Shown piece after piece: positions 17,428 to 24,678 of a stretch of 64,000 bases of DNA. Location: positions 62,001 through 126,000 of the forward strand of contig NZ_JAQTUH010000007.1 in NCBI RefSeq assembly GCF_028710345.1, written 5' to 3'. The notes beneath the pieces are model-generated. The model worked only from the letters and a program-made list of their open reading frames with translations. It did not search any database and had not been told where the DNA came from. This DNA is from Sulfuricurvum sp. (GTDB lineage: Bacteria; Campylobacterota; Campylobacteria; Campylobacterales; Sulfurimonadaceae). Each line of letters opens with the position of its first letter. Position 1 is the stretch's first letter. Position numbers and translations under genes: made by a program.

Positions 17428-17640
17428 ATAACTATTTTTTCATACCCAAAATATACTATTTTGATAGAAATTTACAAGATAATCGGACATTTAAAATGTT
17501 CTGATATTAGAAATATCAAACCAAAATTTTACATACTGACATATTTTAAAACATTTTACACTGTTTTTCTTAATACAATTTCCGCAAACGCTCTAACCGC
17601 AGGCTCAATCTCCTCCATCTCGAACCCACCGTATTCCACT
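17428..17640 (-). repeat. Diverged direct repeat, copy B (PdxR 3' end plus downstream DNA)
   Basis: This is the second copy of the sequence at 10728-10880, with an internal addition of about 55 bases (around 17497-17550). Similarity begins at TAACTATTTTTTCATACC and runs through the PdxR-like tail. Both copies lie directly upstream of short minus-strand genes of unknown function. Confidence 0.75.
17556..17632 (-). pseudogene. 3' remnant of PdxR/MocR-type regulator (second copy)
   Basis: The minus-strand frame reads GGFEMEEIEPAVRAFAEIVL and then RKTV before a TAA at 17556-17558, the C-terminal end of a PdxR/MocR protein. Only about 25 codons survive. Compared with the copy at 10829 it keeps the normal GGF and lacks the in-frame stop. 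The 5' junction near 17633-17650 abuts a fragment of an unrelated plus-strand gene. Confidence 0.65.
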
Positions 17641-17644
17641 TCTT

Positions 17645-17783
17645 TGTCATAATAGAAGATCAAAATTTACCAAAAGAGCGGTACGATACACTTATCAAAC
17701 ACATAGAAGCGCGAAACGGCATAATGGACAAAGAAACAATCCAGTTGATGCAACAATTTCAGAAACAAGCGGATGACAGATGA
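17645..17783 (+). pseudogene. 3' fragment of an unidentified gene
   Basis: An open frame with no start reads FFVIIEDQNLPKERYDTLIK and then HIEARNGIMDKETIQLMQQF before ending QKQADDR-stop. The stop overlaps the ATG of the methyltransferase gene (ATGA), the sign of a former operon partner. The 5' part is replaced by the PdxR tail remnant. An internal ATG at 17724 could still give a 19-residue peptide. The parent family is not recognised. Confidence 0.5.
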
Positions 17784-18598
17784 ATAACGACGAACAAACC
17801 ATTAAAGAGAATATCAAAAATACTTTTGACAATGTAGCCAAAAGCTATGATAGAAATCAGCAATTTATACTATCAGCCAAAAAAATGGTCGATATGATCC
17901 ATTCTGAAAACGATAATTTGAATATTTTAGATTTATCAACGGGGACAGGTCATATCGCGATAGAACTTGCCAAAAAGTTTCCTAATGCAAATATTTACGC
18001 TGTCGATATTTCCGAAGAGATGCTCAATATAGCCCGATTAAAGACAAAAGAGCACGGGATAAACAACATCACCTACTTGGTTCAAGATGTAGAAAATCTT
18101 GATTTTGAAGATATAAAGTTTGATTTCATTACGTGCGGATACGGGCTGTTCTTCTACCCAAATATGGAAAGAGTTGTAATCGATATTTCTGAGCGATTGA
18201 GTGATGAGGGGAAATTCATTTTTTCAACCTTTACGGATCAAGCTTTTCAGCCGTATTCCAAAATATTTTTAGAATTGTTAGAGCGTCATTACAATATCGC
18301 ACCGCCCAAGCGGATAGAAAAAAGACAACTCTCTACGCAAGATGAAATAGAAACGTTATGTGCTCATATCGAATACAATAGTTTGGAAATCCATGATATT
18401 GAGATTGTGTTTCCGATGGAGATTAATGAATGGTGGCAACTCCTTAACAGTACGGGATACAAGGGGTTATTAAATCAGTTGGAATCCAATTATCCTCAAT
18501 TTGAAAAAGAATACATAGAGCATTTGCAATCAATTTCAAAAGACAACTGTATCGATTTTAATGCGAATAGTCTGATTTCTGTTGTTAAAATGAGATAA
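17780..18598 (+). CDS. Class I SAM-dependent methyltransferase (UbiE-like)
   Basis: A 272-residue protein with motif I ILDLSTGTGHIAIELAKKFP (residues about 50-69), motif post-I IYAVDISEEML and a motif-II-like stretch FDFITCGYGLFFYPNMERVV. The fold matches UbiE/BioC-like methyltransferases. The C-terminal 90 residues are helical and may form the substrate lid. The start overlaps the stop of a truncated upstream gene, and the DUF3995 gene follows 1 bp after the stop, so the two are co-transcribed. The substrate is not evident. Confidence 0.85.
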   Translation: MNNDEQTIKENIKNTFDNVAKSYDRNQQFILSAKKMVDMIHSENDNLNILDLSTGTGHIAIELAKKFPNANIYAVDISEEMLNIARLKTKEHGINNITYLVQDVENLDFEDIKFDFITCGYGLFFYPNMERVVIDISERLSDEGKFIFSTFTDQAFQPYSKIFLELLERHYNIAPPKRIEKRQLSTQDEIETLCAHIEYNSLEIHDIEIVFPMEINEWWQLLNSTGYKGLLNQLESNYPQFEKEYIEHLQSISKDNCIDFNANSLISVVKMR

Positions 18599-18599
18599 A

Positions 18600-19022
18600 A
18601 TGAGTGTTATAACCATTTTTACTATTATCGCATTATGTCTGATTGGATTGCTCCATTTTTATTGGGCGATGGGTGGTAAATTTGCAGCTTTACAAGCGAT
18701 ACCGACAGAGAATGGCAAGCCATTGATAAATCCGGGAAAAATAGCTGCTGTTATGGTAGGATTGGCATTATTTGGATTTGCTTTTGTCGCCTATATCCTC
18801 TATTTTTATGATTTGAGTACGTCGCATTATCGGGATTATTTTATCATTAGCGGATGGATTTTATCGGGTATATTTACCCTTCGAGGTATCGGAGAGTTTA
18901 ATGCAGTCGGATTGTTTAAAAAAATAAAATCATCTGAATTCGCCTATTATGACACCCGTTTTTACACCCCATATGCGTTATTTATGGGGTTGGTATTCGC
19001 TATTTTGGCGTATGGAGCATAA
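18600..19022 (+). CDS. DUF3995 membrane protein
   Basis: A 140-residue protein with four membrane segments. The opening with LLHFYWAMGGKFAALQAIPT, followed by a second helix beginning at NPGKIAAVMVGLALFGFAF and a late ILSGIFTLRGIGEFNAVGLF segment, matches DUF3995. The family function is unknown. It is coupled to the methyltransferase gene. Confidence 0.8.
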   Translation: MSVITIFTIIALCLIGLLHFYWAMGGKFAALQAIPTENGKPLINPGKIAAVMVGLALFGFAFVAYILYFYDLSTSHYRDYFIISGWILSGIFTLRGIGEFNAVGLFKKIKSSEFAYYDTRFYTPYALFMGLVFAILAYGA

Positions 19023-19080
19023 TGTAGCCAAAAATCTAAACAATACTATCCGATGATTTTTTTTTCTATATAAAAACTAT

Positions 19081-19155
19081 AAAAGTCAAATTTGCGGCGA
19101 AGCATTTGATCACACATCTTAAAGAGGGACAAATGAAGGTTCTGGTATAGGATTG
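19081..19155 (+). pseudogene. Relic of an hsdR 3' segment
   Basis: The frame reads KVKFAAKHLITHLKEGQMKV then LV-stop-DC, aligned codon for codon with residues near 1016-1040 of HsdR at 28080-31367 (31127-31201). About four fifths of the bases match; several differences are silent, and the CAG of HsdR is a TAG here. The relic directly abuts a relic of the flavoprotein 3' end. It lies just outside the island's left junction and points to an earlier, related insertion. Confidence 0.75.
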
Positions 19156-19161
19156 TAGCTT

Positions 19162-19230
19162 CTATTTTATGGCATTATTTTCAAGATGCCCCGCCAAATA
19201 CCCGCTTGAGAATGACTAGTGTAGGAATAA
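19162..19230 (-). pseudogene. Relic of a flavoprotein gene 3' end (left island junction)
   Basis: On the minus strand the frame reads SFSSGYLAGHLENNAIK-stop, corresponding to SFSSGYLAGHLGNKATI-stop at the end of the intact flavoprotein gene (31561-32823). The codon before it is TAG where the intact gene has TGG. The relic carries the att-like core at 19186-19212. Confidence 0.7.
19186..19212. other. Putative att core, left
   Basis: The 27-base segment beginning ATGCCCCGC and containing AAATACCCGCT matches 31585-31611 at 25 positions. It falls in the coding 3' end of the flavoprotein gene or its relic, about 150 bp from the integrase start. A tyrosine integrase using the 3' end of a conserved gene is a known strategy; the exact crossover is inferred. 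Confidence 0.55.
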
Positions 19231-19322
19231 AATACATAAAAATATTTCCTTCTATAAACGCCTATTATCTGGTATCATACATCTATCAAAATCTATAAGA
19301 ATCTATATTTTTATATGAAAAG

Positions 19323-19342
19323 GGAACACCTAAAGGGACACC
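19323..19342 (+). repeat. Integrase-arm-like repeat, left
   Basis: GGAACACCTAAAGGGACACC lies just before the integrase start and matches 31504-31523 at 19 of 20 positions. Within each site the 9-mer GGAACACCT-type unit is itself repeated at about 11-nt spacing, and a further single unit lies at 31432. Such direct repeats at both element ends are typical arm-type binding sites of phage-like integrases. Confidence 0.55.
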
Positions 19343-19363
19343 CCTCATTTTAGGAGATGAATA

Positions 19364-20473
19364 ATGGCAATTGATACTAAGCTGTACATTAATAAGGTGA
19401 AGCAAAATTTATGGGCAGATAAGGGATATGATGTCTTTTACTATAATTTTAAATTCAATGATAAAAGGTATCGCGGATTAATTAATTTATCGGATAAAGT
19501 AGCATGGAATAAAAAGGATCGTATAGCTCATGCCGAGATGGAGTTATTGAAGATCCGAAAAAAACGCGAAGACAATATCACTGATGATAGACTTACGCTC
19601 AATGCAATGATGGACAAACATTTACTTTACCACGAAGAGGGTAGGTGGAAAACTGAGAAGCGTAAATTCTATGATTACAATGTTCGTAATGATATACTCG
19701 GCAGGATGGCAATCAAAGATATTAAAGCGGTTCATATACAAGAGGTAATGGCAAAGCTAAAAGATAGAGGACTTAAGCCTAGAACAGTTGGTAGGCTCAT
19801 CGAGGTTTTGCGTCCGGTGTTTAAACAAGCAATAGATAATAGAGTTCTTGAATATGATCCAATGGTGTTTATTAAAATTAAGCGTAATAAGACGAAGAAG
19901 ATCGTAGTAAATGCAACCCAAGAGCTGAAAAAGATTTATGATGCTATTAATAATGAGTTTTTCCATGATCCGTTTTGGTTGGCATATTTTAGTTTTGCAA
20001 TGCAGGGGAGACGGCGCACTGAAATCATGATGATAAAGTGGGAAGATGTAAGTTTTGAGCATAACTATTATGTGCTGCGTGATACTAAGAATGATGAAGA
20101 GCAAAAGATATATTTACCTGAGCGGATTAAGCTTTTAATCTCTGAATTTAGAGGCAGGGGAGAATATGTGTTTACCTCTGGTTATACCGGAACCCATATT
20201 ACGGGAATACAGCACCATATTGATAAGCTTAAAAAGCGTCTCGAAAATCCGGCATTTTGTTTACACTATCTTCGGAATGTAATCGTTTCAGCTATGGCAG
20301 AGCAGGGGCTAGAGAGTATGCACCTATCCGGTGCATTAGGACATAATGATCCGAACACGATTAAGAAATATTTGACAATGAATTATCTCCGAAGCTCAGA
20401 GATGGCAAGCGATGTGATCGATACTATTGTGAATGTGAAGAAAGAGGAAGTAGTTTTAGATTTTTGTATTTGA
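19364..20473 (+). CDS. Tyrosine recombinase / phage-type integrase
   Basis: A 369-residue site-specific recombinase. An N-terminal arm-binding and SAM-like core-binding region (about residues 1-165) precedes the catalytic domain, which holds the expected residues: Arg in GRRRTEIMMIKW (near 214), His301 and Arg304 in LHYLRN, His327 in LGHNDP and the nucleophile Tyr336 in IKKYL. It has GGAG about 7 nt before the ATG. Its place next to the att-like and arm-like repeats marks it as the enzyme that moved the island. The extra alpha-helical insert of integron integrases is not seen. Confidence 0.92.
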   Translation: MAIDTKLYINKVKQNLWADKGYDVFYYNFKFNDKRYRGLINLSDKVAWNKKDRIAHAEMELLKIRKKREDNITDDRLTLNAMMDKHLLYHEEGRWKTEKRKFYDYNVRNDILGRMAIKDIKAVHIQEVMAKLKDRGLKPRTVGRLIEVLRPVFKQAIDNRVLEYDPMVFIKIKRNKTKKIVVNATQELKKIYDAINNEFFHDPFWLAYFSFAMQGRRRTEIMMIKWEDVSFEHNYYVLRDTKNDEEQKIYLPERIKLLISEFRGRGEYVFTSGYTGTHITGIQHHIDKLKKRLENPAFCLHYLRNVIVSAMAEQGLESMHLSGALGHNDPNTIKKYLTMNYLRSSEMASDVIDTIVNVKKEEVVLDFCI

Positions 20474-20518
20474 TTATGTAGAAATTTGGACTTAAGTTTC
20501 AAGTTTGAAATCATTTTT

Positions 20519-20690
20519 TGGTATAATTTTGAAAGCTTTAGATGATAAAAAAGTTCCATTCTTCGCGATGGATACACTCGGTTCATCTCTTAATATCTCA
20601 CTGTAAATCCTATGAGATAGAAGCGATTTGACAAGGGTAGGGATAGCGTAAGGGTTTGTCGGCTTACTCGTTGTAATCCCTACTGGGTAA
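20519..20690 (+). ncRNA. Candidate structured RNA with its own promoter
   Basis: A perfect extended -10 (TGGTATAAT, 20519-20527) is followed by about 155 nt that contain no gene but three successive hairpins. Hairpin 1: AGATGA/TCATCT (20540-20545, 20583-20588) with inner stem TCCAT/ATGGA (20555-20559, 20568-20572). Hairpin 2: TATCTCA/TGAGATA (20594-20600, 20613-20619). Hairpin 3: GTAGGGAT/ATCCCTAC (20637-20644, 20676-20683) with inner stem GTAAG/CTTAC. It sits between the convergent ends of the integrase and the winged-helix gene. It matches no RNA family I know; a plain terminator region is the main alternative. Confidence 0.45.
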
Positions 20691-20701
20691 TGAATAATGT
20701 T

Positions 20702-21364
20702 TTATTGGTACAAGCCTCTATCTGAAACTTCTTTCTGTTTTATCTCCGCAATTCGATTCAGATAATTTTCACACCAATCACTAAAAGCAAGCAACCAATT
20801 ACGGTATTGTCTGTCGACTTTTAAATAATACTTTACAAAGCGATTATATTCAACATGAGGTATCTTTTTTTCATCACATTTTTTATATGCTGCATTTTGT
20901 AGCTGTTCTAAATATTCATTACTACATTCATCCAACATACATTTCTTTGATAGAGAGAATGGATGTATTTTTCTCTCTATTTTGTTTTTTTGTTTTGATT
21001 TACTACCAACTATTTCGCCTACATTTGGCATTTTTTCAGATTTCATTTTATTCTTCCACTCTAATCCTTTTGCGGTTAGACAGTAAGCAGGAGCAGTATT
21101 TTTATTGATACTTTTGATGATGTCTTTATCTTCAAGTTCTTTTATACATCGTGATATAGTAGAGATACTGCCAAGAAAAGGTAACTCTGAAAGAATTTTT
21201 TCACGGTATAAAAGATAATACATATTTTTATCATCGATATTATCTGATTTGCAAGGAGTTGCCCAATTTTCTAAATTGGCAAAAACGTGCATCACATGGA
21301 TAGTTCTTAATTTTAACTTCCATTCATTGACTTTTTGATAATTGGTATACGCTCCCCAAATCAT
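20702..21364 (-). CDS. Winged-helix protein with C-terminal extension
   Basis: A 220-residue protein. Residues 1 to about 110 contain a winged-helix-like unit (KILSELPFLGSISTISRCIKELEDKDIIKSI...AYCLTAKGLEWKNKM). This region is clearly paralogous to the whole 113-residue protein encoded just upstream. A linker rich in K, S and E leads to a helical C-terminal domain with many aromatic residues (YNRFVKYYLKVDRQYRNWLLAFSDWCENYL). The layout resembles replication or regulation proteins of phages and plasmids (a wHTH N-domain with a variable C-domain), but no specific family is recognised. Its ATG overlaps the stop of the upstream paralogue (ATGA). Confidence 0.7.
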   Translation of the reverse strand: MIWGAYTNYQKVNEWKLKLRTIHVMHVFANLENWATPCKSDNIDDKNMYYLLYREKILSELPFLGSISTISRCIKELEDKDIIKSINKNTAPAYCLTAKGLEWKNKMKSEKMPNVGEIVGSKSKQKNKIERKIHPFSLSKKCMLDECSNEYLEQLQNAAYKKCDEKKIPHVEYNRFVKYYLKVDRQYRNWLLAFSDWCENYLNRIAEIKQKEVSDRGLYQ

Positions 21365-21702
21365 TTCGATTCACCGTTCAATAGCTTATTCCATCTTTGA
21401 CCTTTTTCAGTAAGTGCATAAGCTGTATGGGTGTAATCAATATCTGGCAATGAAATAGATTTGATTACACCTTTTTTTTCCAAACCTAAAATTCCGCGTT
21501 TTATGCAAGATGTACTTTCAAGAATAGGTAATTCATTCAAAATGTTTCGTCTGCTTAAGACGTGATACGTATTAGCATCTTGAAAAATCTGATTAGGACT
21601 ATACTTTTCCATTTCAGAAAAGACTGCCATTAACATACTTTCGTTCATATTGAGTTTCCAATCACGTATATTGTGATAATCTAAATATGCCATTTCTATC
21701 AT
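21361..21702 (-). CDS. Small winged-helix protein, paralogue of the next gene
   Basis: A 113-residue protein made of the winged-helix module alone: RDWKLNMNESMLMAVFSEME, then RRNILNELPILESTSCIKRG, LEKKGVIKSISL and AYALTEKGQRW. It aligns along its length with the N-terminal half of the 220-residue protein that follows. The pair is divergent from the repressor gene at 21846, so the repressor is likely to control it. DNA binding is a sound inference; the role is unknown. Confidence 0.7.
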   Translation of the reverse strand: MIEMAYLDYHNIRDWKLNMNESMLMAVFSEMEKYSPNQIFQDANTYHVLSRRNILNELPILESTSCIKRGILGLEKKGVIKSISLPDIDYTHTAYALTEKGQRWNKLLNGESK

Positions 21703-21845
21703 TTCTATTTATCCTTGTAAAAATATAGTCGTTTATTTTGTAAGTGCTTTAAAGACACAAATATGCTAAAATAAACTTCATACCTTGATATTGTATATTA
21801 TTTTGTAAATAGTGTCAATTATATTGTTAGTAAATAGGAGTGCTT
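21703..21845. promoter_or_regulatory. Divergent promoter/operator region
   Basis: This AT-rich gap separates the winged-helix genes from the repressor gene. TTATTTTGTAAGTG (near 21734) and TTATTTTGTAAATAGTG (near 21799) form a spaced direct repeat, and CTTTAAAG is a small palindrome between them. These are candidates for repressor-binding sites, as in phage immunity regions. Confidence 0.4.
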
Positions 21846-22262
21846 GTGGAAAATATAATTAGTCAAATTGAAAGACTGAAAAAAGTATATATCTGTAAAA
21901 CAGATTCAGACCTTTCTCGTATACTAGGTGTGGATAAAAATACTGTATGTGTTTGGAAAAAAAGAAATTCAATACCTGCCTATATTTTTAAAAAAATTTC
22001 TGAAGATAAAAATATATCGATAGATTGGCTATCACGTGGTATCGGTAGCATGTACATTCATGATGCGAATGAAAGTTTTCTCAAAGATGTATCAAAAATC
22101 GAGTTTGCACTTAATGGACCGATTAGCATGGACCTTTTAAAAAATCTTTGTGAAAATGAAGAGATTGTAAAATTGATTGAATTATTACCTCATGCTCCAA
22201 AGCCTTTTATTGAACAAATAATTATTCGTCTTGAAGAATTTGAAAAGCTTTCAAAGCTCTAA
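21846..22262 (+). CDS. Phage CI-like repressor (N-terminal HTH domain)
   Basis: About 138 residues. The N-terminal 65 residues (DSDLSRILGVDKNTVCVWKKRNSIPAYIFKKISEDKNISIDWLSRG) match the bacteriophage CI repressor helix-turn-helix family, in which DWLxxG ends the domain. No S24 peptidase domain follows; the C-terminal 70 residues are helical and probably for dimerisation. The GTG at 21846 is chosen because AGGAG lies 5 nt upstream; the GTG at 21840 has no room for a ribosome site. It probably governs the divergent winged-helix genes and perhaps the integrase. A strong hairpin at 22279 ends the transcript. Confidence 0.8.
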   Translation: MENIISQIERLKKVYICKTDSDLSRILGVDKNTVCVWKKRNSIPAYIFKKISEDKNISIDWLSRGIGSMYIHDANESFLKDVSKIEFALNGPISMDLLKNLCENEEIVKLIELLPHAPKPFIEQIIIRLEEFEKLSKL

Positions 22263-22278
22263 AAAAAATTCTTTTATA

Positions 22279-22308
22279 TATAGTCTTTTTATTTATAAAA
22301 AGGCTATA
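22279..22308 (+). terminator. Hairpin terminator after the repressor gene
   Basis: Arms TATAGTCTTTTT and AAAAAGGCTATA pair over 12 positions with one G-T mismatch around a 6-nt loop. It lies 17 bp after the repressor stop. Confidence 0.55.
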
Positions 22309-22461
22309 GGATAATTAGTTATTAGTATTGGGTGCAAATATGAACGACTGTCGATCATTTTTGACTTTATTTTTATCCAAAAATGAATTACTTTAATTCG
22401 CCGTCATTTGAATTTTTGCAGTCAATTTACAATTAACCCCTATAGTGTCTGAGAACATATA

Positions 22462-22481
22462 GGGGGTGGGGAAGTACCCCC
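22462..22481. other. GC hairpin in an otherwise AT-rich gap
   Basis: GGGGGT and ACCCCC form a 6-bp stem with an 8-nt loop in the 260-bp gap before the broken sbcC. There is no T-run, so it is not a classic terminator. I see no gene in 22309-22526; the breakpoint with sbcC lies at its right end. Confidence 0.4.
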
Positions 22482-22526
22482 GCCTCAAATTGGCACAAAA
22501 ATAAATTCAAAAATGATTGATATTAA

Positions 22527-23381
22527 CTACATCGTGTAATGGGTCTGGTGAGCGGTGAGGGTTTTTAGCTCAGTTTCGAGTTCACCTAGCTGTTTTTGAT
22601 GGAGTGTTAGGGTCTGTTGAGCTTTTTCGAGTGCGTCCAGTTTCTTTTGCCGTTCTTCTTTGGCTTTTTGGTGCGTTTCTACGAGAGCTTTGGCGGCTTC
22701 GTAGGCGGTTTTTAGCTTTAGGGATTCCTCGGTGAGGGTTTTGAGGGTCGCTTCGAGGGTTTGGGAGAGGGCGGTTTTGGTAGATAGATCATCGCGGTGT
22801 TGTTTGAGAACGTCATCACTGAGTAAAAACCCCGAAGTGCTTTTGATATCGCGGTTAAGCTCCCGCAGCTCCTCGCGAATCATCTCCTCGATTTTATCGA
22901 TCTTCTCCAGTCCCAGCAATCGGCGCATCATCGCCTTGCGCTCGTCGTTTTTCATGGAGCTGAGAGCCGTCAGCTCCTTTTGGGAGGCGAATACCGTATG
23001 TAAAAATGCCTCTTTCCCCATCCCAAGCAGTTTCGTTACGGCGGTCGTCACTTCCCGGGCACCGGTAACGATACTCTCATCTCCCTCTTTGAGGTTTGCG
23101 TAAGCGGTGAGGGCTTTGCCCCGAAACTCGCGGATAGCGGTGTAGCTTTTCCCTTCGATCTCGAAGTTAAGCTCGACTTTGACGCTTCCATCACTTCCGG
23201 CAGTAGGAATTAATTTTTTGTCCGTTCGGTTTTCACCGTAGAGGGCGAAGAATACCCCATCAAAGATTGTCGATTTACCCCGTCCATTACGTCCGAGTAT
23301 CCCGCATAGACCACTCTCAAATGTGATCTCATACGAGGCGTAGCGTTTGAAGTTCTGTAGTTTCAGCGATTCAAGCGTCAT
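22527..23381 (-). pseudogene. sbcC: SbcC, N-terminal third only
   Basis: The frame encodes about 284 residues: MTLESLKLQNFKRYASYEIT, Walker A GRNGRGKSTIFDGVFFAL, the Q-loop region FASQKELTALSS and the first part of the coiled coil, then stops at TAG just after AHQTHYTM. SbcC normally has 800-1100 residues, with the zinc hook and a C-terminal lobe bearing the ABC signature, Walker B and D-loop, all missing here. It therefore cannot form an active ABC ATPase alone. The ATG at 23381 has GAGG 6 nt upstream and lies within the end of sbcD, the normal operon arrangement. The break coincides with a drop in GC toward the repressor side, so it is an insertion or deletion junction. Confidence 0.85.
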
Positions 23382-24501
23382 TATTGACCTCGTCATAGCG
23401 TGCAAAGAGTGTTGCTACTTTGGAGTTTAGACGTGTGAACTCTTCGGGTGTAGAACTCTGCTCTTCCAAGAACGCACCGAAATACTCCTGCAACGAGGCG
23501 GCATTTACACTCTCCGTCGCGGCGGAGGATTCGGTACGTCGGAACTTGCGCTGGATTTGAACATTGAGTGCGGTAGGGAAACACGCCTCGATATCGCGGT
23601 TGGCAATGTCGATCGATTGGGTGGCACTCAGGTTTTCTAGGGTGATGGAGAGCAATGCCCCCTCAACGTCCAAGGATGCACCACGTGAGCGTAGGGCGTC
23701 GAATATGTCCTCTGACGTCTGCGCATCGACACGGAGGCGGTGGCTGGGACGGAGGGTGATAGGGTGAAATGTCACATCAAGACTCTCGCCCAAAGTAACG
23801 AGGGCGTATCCTTTGTCGTTACGGGCATCGCTGCTGCTGGTTCGTTCGCTCGATCCTGCATAATAGACGTTAGGGTGTTTGCCGACCTTTCCGAATCCGT
23901 GCCAGTGTCCGAGAGCGACGTAATCCATTCTCTCAAACAGCTCCTCTTTCTCACGCGGATAAACCCGCTCACCGTACTCCTCCATCATAAACTGCGCCCC
24001 GACGGAGCAGTGAAGCATCATGATGTTATGTTTATCCTCATCTACCAAAGCTTCGCACTCCTCAATCGCCGTGAGATTGGAGAGTTCATCGTTGATGTGG
24101 GGGATACAATGGAAGTTGATATTATCAAATATCACTTTCTCATAACGCTCTTCGAATACGGGATAGATATGATCGAGTGTCCGCAGTGCGGCGAGGATTG
24201 GGGAAGCGGAGCGGGTGCGCGGGGTGGAGTGGTTCCCTGCAATGATAATTGTCGGAATCTGAGTGACACTGAGCCGTTTTAGCTGTGTAAGACAAAAGCT
24301 GATGGCACGGTTGGATGGATGAGGGCGGTGGAAGAGGTCGCCGGTGTGGATGACGTAATCAGGTTTAGTTTCTAATATCGCATCGATCACCTGAGTAAAG
24401 GCATCGTAAAAATCGGCTTCACGTTGGTTGATACCAGATTCATTGACGATCTCAAGATCGTTAAACCCCAAATGGGTATCTGAGAAATGGAAAATTCTCA
24501 A
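23371..24501 (-). CDS. sbcD: SbcD exonuclease subunit
   Basis: A 376-residue calcineurin-like phosphoesterase of the SbcD/Mre11 type. Metal and active-site motifs are DTHLGFND (residues 8-15), GDLFHRPHPSN, AGNHSTPR, MLHCSVG and LGHWHGFGK, all intact. It cleaves DNA hairpins and ends as part of SbcCD with Mn2+. The partner sbcC is truncated in this operon, so SbcD here may be inactive, act alone, or pair with an SbcC encoded elsewhere. GC is higher than in neighbouring genes of the island's left part. It is divergent from hsdM across 175 bp. Confidence 0.88.
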   Translation of the reverse strand: MRIFHFSDTHLGFNDLEIVNESGINQREADFYDAFTQVIDAILETKPDYVIHTGDLFHRPHPSNRAISFCLTQLKRLSVTQIPTIIIAGNHSTPRTRSASPILAALRTLDHIYPVFEERYEKVIFDNINFHCIPHINDELSNLTAIEECEALVDEDKHNIMMLHCSVGAQFMMEEYGERVYPREKEELFERMDYVALGHWHGFGKVGKHPNVYYAGSSERTSSSDARNDKGYALVTLGESLDVTFHPITLRPSHRLRVDAQTSEDIFDALRSRGASLDVEGALLSITLENLSATQSIDIANRDIEACFPTALNVQIQRKFRRTESSAATESVNAASLQEYFGAFLEEQSSTPEEFTRLNSKVATLFARYDEVNNDA

Positions 24502-24678
24502 CGCGAGCCTTTAGATGAAATATATTATTAAGACACAATAATAGTTTTTTGCTTAAAGGTTTGTATATAGAATGATAAAAATTAACAATAAGCTAAAGAT
24601 ATTAGTTTTTTTATGATGAATCTGTTAAAATCTATAATCAAACAAATATATACATGAATTCAAGAATCAAGGTATCCA

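Noticed and set aside
19364-20473. Integron integrase
   Set aside because: The protein has the phage-type tyrosine recombinase residues, but no integron-specific insert was seen between the catalytic motifs, and it sits at the end of a phage-like island.
20637-20683. CRISPR repeat or retron msr/msd
   Set aside because: There is no repeated spacer structure and no reverse transcriptase gene nearby; only inverted repeats are seen.
22462-22481. Intrinsic terminator at the GGGGGT/ACCCCC hairpin
   Set aside because: No run of T follows on either strand, so it is listed only as a hairpin.
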